Origin: Aldehydirespirator sp965116965
GTDB lineage: Bacteria > Actinomycetota > Acidimicrobiia > Acidimicrobiales > Aldehydirespiratoraceae
NCBI GenBank assembly: GCA_965116965.1
Contig: OZ220743.1
Coordinates: 1,240,001 to 1,304,000, forward strand
Direction of reading: 5' to 3'
Length of the DNA: 64,000 nt
The translations under genes and the position numbers were made by a program. Shown piece after piece: positions 61,590-64,000 of this stretch. Position 1 is the stretch's first letter. Each line of letters starts with the position of its first letter. The notes under the pieces were generated by a model. The model had not been told where the DNA came from. It made no database searches and worked only from the letters and a program-made list of their open reading frames with translations.

Positions 61590-62063
61590 TCAGGCGCCGA
61601 AGGTGCGGGGGTGCCGGTAGGCGGCCCCGACGATGCGACCGTCGCTCACTTCCAGCTCCCAGATCGATCCCTTCTTGCACCGTCCCAGCTCTGCGACGTC
61701 GAGCACGTACTGGTCCAGCACCCACAGCAGCCCGGGGATCACGTCGCCGTGGCTGCACAGCACCGCGTCGCCCTCGGCGCCGGCCAGCGAGCCCAGCAAC
61801 TCGAAGGCGCCGTTGATGCAGGAGCCCTCCGCGAGTTCGTCGCAGGTCTCCACGGACAGGCCCAGGATGCGTCCCAGCGGTGCGACGGTGTCGACGCAGC
61901 GCACGTAGGGGCTCGACAGGATGCGACGCACCGGCCGGGAGGCCAGGGCCGCTCCGATGGCGTCGGCCTGCATCTGTCCGTGATCGTCCAGCGGTCGCTC
62001 GAAGTCGTTGCCGACCCAGGCCATCCGGCTGCCCGCGTCGGCATGGCGCACGAGGTGAAGCAT
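61590..62063 (-). CDS. Histidine phosphatase family protein (SixA-like)
   Basis: A 157-residue histidine phosphatase. MLHLVRHADAGSRM holds the nucleophile His7, ILSSPYVRCVDTVAPLGRIL the substrate-binding Arg, and AVLCSHGDVIPGLLW the second His (~104). Size and RHADAG resemble SixA, but the substrate cannot be predicted. ATG ending at 62063 is the only start that places RHA at the N-terminus. Convergent with the HD gene across an R2 repeat. Confidence 0.82.
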   Translation of the reverse strand: MLHLVRHADAGSRMAWVGNDFERPLDDHGQMQADAIGAALASRPVRRILSSPYVRCVDTVAPLGRILGLSVETCDELAEGSCINGAFELLGSLAGAEGDAVLCSHGDVIPGLLWVLDQYVLDVAELGRCKKGSIWELEVSDGRIVGAAYRHPRTFGA

Positions 62064-62162
62064 CGACCCCCTCCCCCTACAGGTCTGCGATGGTGCGCGC
62101 TGCCCCGTCGCAGACCGGCGTCGCGCTGAGGTCCGTTCTGGACACTCCGTTAGCCTAAGCCC

Positions 62163-63302
62163 GTGGCCGTCACGGAAGCGGAGGTGATCGAGGCCCTCCG
62201 ACCGGTGGAGGACCCCGAACTGCACCGCAGCATCGTCGACCTCGGCATGTACCGGGGCTCCACCATCGACGGGGGCCATGCCGATGTGCGCATCGCGCTC
62301 ACGGTGGCCGGTTGCCCGCTGCGCAGCGAGATCCAGCGCCGGGTGACCGACGCGCTGCTGGAGCTCGACGGCGTGGCCGCGGTCACCTTGGACTTCACCG
62401 TGATGTCTGACGCCGAGCGGGCCGAGTTGCGCACCAAGCTGCACGGCAATCCGGCCGCCACGGCCGGCTCTGCCCCCGCCCACGGCCATGCCGAGGGTCG
62501 GGCCATCCCGTTCGCCGAGCCCGGCAACGCCACCCGCACGCTGCTGATCGCTTCCGGCAAGGGCGGGGTGGGCAAGTCGTCGGTCACCGCCAACCTCGCC
62601 ATAGCGCTCGCCTCGCAGGGCCATTCCACCGCGGTCGTGGACGCCGACGTGTGGGGCTTCTCGATACCGAGGATGCTGGGCGTGGACCGGGCCCCGGTGG
62701 TGATCGACGACATGATCATCCCGCCCGAGGTGCACGGAGTGCGCTGCATCTCGATGGGCTTCTTCGCCCAGGAGGACCAGCCGGTGATCTGGCGGGGGCC
62801 CATGCTGCACAAGGCCCTCGAGCAGTTCCTCACCGACGTGTTCTGGGACGATCCCGACTTCCTGCTGGTCGACCTGCCCCCCGGCACCGGCGACATCTCG
62901 CTGTCGCTGGCCCAGTTCCTGCCCCGGGCCGAGGCCTACGTGGTGACCACGCCCAACCCCGCGGCCCAGAGGGTGGCCCAGCGCTCGGCGTTCATGTTCT
63001 CCAAGGTGAACATCGCTGTGCGGGGCGTGATCGAGAACATGTCGTGGTTCACCGGCGACGACGGCAAGCGCTACCAGCTCTTCGGTTCAGGCGGCGGCGC
63101 AGAACTGGCCCGCATGCTCGGCGTCGAGCTCATCGGCCAGATTCCCATGACGATCCCGCTGCGCGAGGGCAGCGATCACGGCAGGCCCATAATGGCGGTG
63201 GACCCCGGTTCTGAGGCGTCTGCGGTCTTCGCGGCCATGGCGTCGTGGATCGGAGCCCACGGCCCGACCAAGCGAACCCACCCCGAGCTGAAGATCGTCT
63301 GA
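62163..63302 (+). CDS. mrp: Mrp/ApbC-type iron-sulfur carrier P-loop protein
   Basis: A 379-residue protein. An N-terminal DUF59/MIP18-like domain (VIEALRPVEDPELHRSIVDL, ~residues 6-25) precedes the ATPase: deviant Walker A SGKGGVGKSSVTANLAIALA (~137-156), VVDADVWGFSIPRMLG and LLVDLPPGTGDISLSLAQ. It carries or transfers Fe-S clusters. The usual CxxC scaffold pair of ApbC is not seen (VIENMSWFTGDDGKRYQLFG replaces the typical cysteine-bearing segment), so cluster binding may differ. GTG start. Confidence 0.88.
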   Translation: MAVTEAEVIEALRPVEDPELHRSIVDLGMYRGSTIDGGHADVRIALTVAGCPLRSEIQRRVTDALLELDGVAAVTLDFTVMSDAERAELRTKLHGNPAATAGSAPAHGHAEGRAIPFAEPGNATRTLLIASGKGGVGKSSVTANLAIALASQGHSTAVVDADVWGFSIPRMLGVDRAPVVIDDMIIPPEVHGVRCISMGFFAQEDQPVIWRGPMLHKALEQFLTDVFWDDPDFLLVDLPPGTGDISLSLAQFLPRAEAYVVTTPNPAAQRVAQRSAFMFSKVNIAVRGVIENMSWFTGDDGKRYQLFGSGGGAELARMLGVELIGQIPMTIPLREGSDHGRPIMAVDPGSEASAVFAAMASWIGAHGPTKRTHPELKIV

Positions 63303-63350
63303 GAATCAAGGGTCCGGGCCCGAACCAACCGCACAGCCAAGGAGAACAGA

Positions 63351-63578
63351 GTGGAGCTTCGCATCGGCATCGCCGACCACCCCCAGCCCATCACGGTCAC
63401 CCTCGCCGACGACGCCGACCGCGAGAACATCAAGGCGTCGGTCGAGGCGGCCCTCAATGGCGAGGTTCCGGTGCTGTGGCTGACCGACGACAAGGGCCGG
63501 GAGATCGCGGTGGCCGCATCCCGCGTCACCCATGTCGAGATGGGTCCGCCCGGCTCCCACCCCATCGGGTTCGGCTGA
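63351..63578 (+). CDS. DUF3107 domain protein
   Basis: A 75-residue protein. VELRIGIADHPQPITVTLAD at the start and DKGREIAVAASRVTHVEMGP at the end match the actinobacterial DUF3107 family of small basic/acidic beta-rich proteins of unknown function. GTG start with AAGGAG upstream. Follows mrp by 48 bp on the same strand. Confidence 0.85.
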   Translation: MELRIGIADHPQPITVTLADDADRENIKASVEAALNGEVPVLWLTDDKGREIAVAASRVTHVEMGPPGSHPIGFG

Positions 63579-63603
63579 GAGGCGGAGCGGGAGAATCGGG
63601 GCG

Positions 63604-64000
63604 GTGGTCGGTCTCGCGGAGCTGGCCCGGGCCGGCACCGCGCTCGACGAGCACTCCATCGATCACCTGCACCGGCTGGTGGCCTCGTGGACGCCGCTGG
63701 CCGACCTCTCCTTCGGCGACCTGCTGCTGTACGCCCCTTGCGTCCGCGGCTTCGATCCCGCGGTGGTCGAGGTTGCCTCGGATCGGGCGACGGACGAAAC
63801 CGGCAGCACCGGTGGGGGATTCGTGGTGCTGGCCCACGCCCGGGCCAACACCGGGCCCACGGTTCATGTCGTCGACCCCGTCGGGACCGTCGCTCAGGGC
63901 CCGGGCCTGCCATGGTTGCGGTCTGCGATGGACACCGGCGAGCCGGGTGAGGCCGAGGTCTCTGAGGTTGGAGCCCTGTCTGGCGTGGGCGAAGACCTGA
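63604..64000 (+). CDS. pdtaS: PdtaS-like sensor histidine kinase, N-terminal part
   Basis: An open frame of 132 codons running off the right edge, starting at GTG 63604. SIDHLHRLVASWTPLADLSF, GDLLLYAP and the later HARANTGPTVHVVDPVGT match the N-terminal GAF domain of the PdtaS two-component sensor kinase (partner of the PdtaR antiterminator). The kinase domain is outside the window. The gap to DUF3107 is 25 bp. Confidence 0.78.
   Translation, partial: MVGLAELARAGTALDEHSIDHLHRLVASWTPLADLSFGDLLLYAPCVRGFDPAVVEVASDRATDETGSTGGGFVVLAHARANTGPTVHVVDPVGTVAQGPGLPWLRSAMDTGEPGEAEVSEVGALSGVGEDL

Overview
The window is high-GC DNA (roughly two thirds G+C by eye) with GTG/TTG starts and dense 4-bp ATGA/GTGA overlaps. 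The gene content points to an actinobacterium, most likely class Acidimicrobiia: a DUF3107 gene beside a PdtaS-like sensor kinase, an F420-type PPOX protein, menaquinone genes, a form II Cox-type molybdenum hydroxylase and a System I cytochrome c maturation operon. This placement is inference from gene content; no rRNA was seen. I also saw no tRNA, CRISPR array, transposase or integrase.

Layout. (1) 1-2.7 kb: start of a PD-(D/E)XK/AddB-like nuclease, a NUDIX-DUF1445 fusion, a cysteine-dioxygenase-like cupin and a YdeI-like gene. (2) 2.7-18.1 kb is a defence and toxin-antitoxin island. It holds RloA/RloB (ABC-type ATPase plus TOPRIM-like partner), a three-Cys-motif protein with its TcmP partner, and a type I restriction-modification system whose hsdR-hsdS pair is separated from hsdM by an opposite-strand, AT-richer cassette centred on a Clp-fold serine protease. 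RelE/Phd, VapBC and RelE/DUF6247-like modules and a T4 Rnl1-type RNA ligase follow. (3) 18.2-22.5 kb: YibE/F and three further membrane or anchored proteins. (4) 22.6-28.7 kb: menaquinone cluster menF-menD-menH-menC; the MenF carries an extra MerR-like N-terminal domain. (5) 29-36.3 kb: phosphatase, nucleotidyltransferase, coxSLM-like molybdenum hydroxylase and a gamma-glutamyltransferase-like gene. (6) 36.3-48.2 kb: a VapBC pair, a ClpC-N/RidA fusion, a CoA-ester module (HMGCS-like/OB protein, thiolase, double CaiB/BaiF transferase), inositol-phosphate synthase divergent from a LysR regulator, then MaoC, an unknown protein and an SDR. (7) 48.3-51 kb: a PPOX-RCC1 chimera, a Fic protein and a small HTH protein. 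(8) 51.4-58.4 kb: ccmABCDEFG plus a fused ccmHI. (9) 58.4-64 kb: a frameshifted hypothetical gene, a DUF3179 lipoprotein, an HD-domain protein, a phosphatase, Mrp, DUF3107 and the start of a PdtaS-like kinase.

Two families of intergenic repeats run through the window. One is a roughly 50-bp near-perfect hairpin (five copies, always beside a gene 3' end, never between divergent genes). The other is a roughly 48-bp element, here called R2. At three loci the hairpin sits inside or against R2 at the same point, giving a composite repeat.

The strongest candidates for something undescribed are the protease cassette splitting the type I RM locus, the contiguous hsdM / three-Cys / TcmP / RloAB run, the RNA ligase embedded among RNA-targeting toxin modules, and the domain fusions ClpC-N/RidA, NUDIX/DUF1445 and MerR-like/isochorismate synthase.
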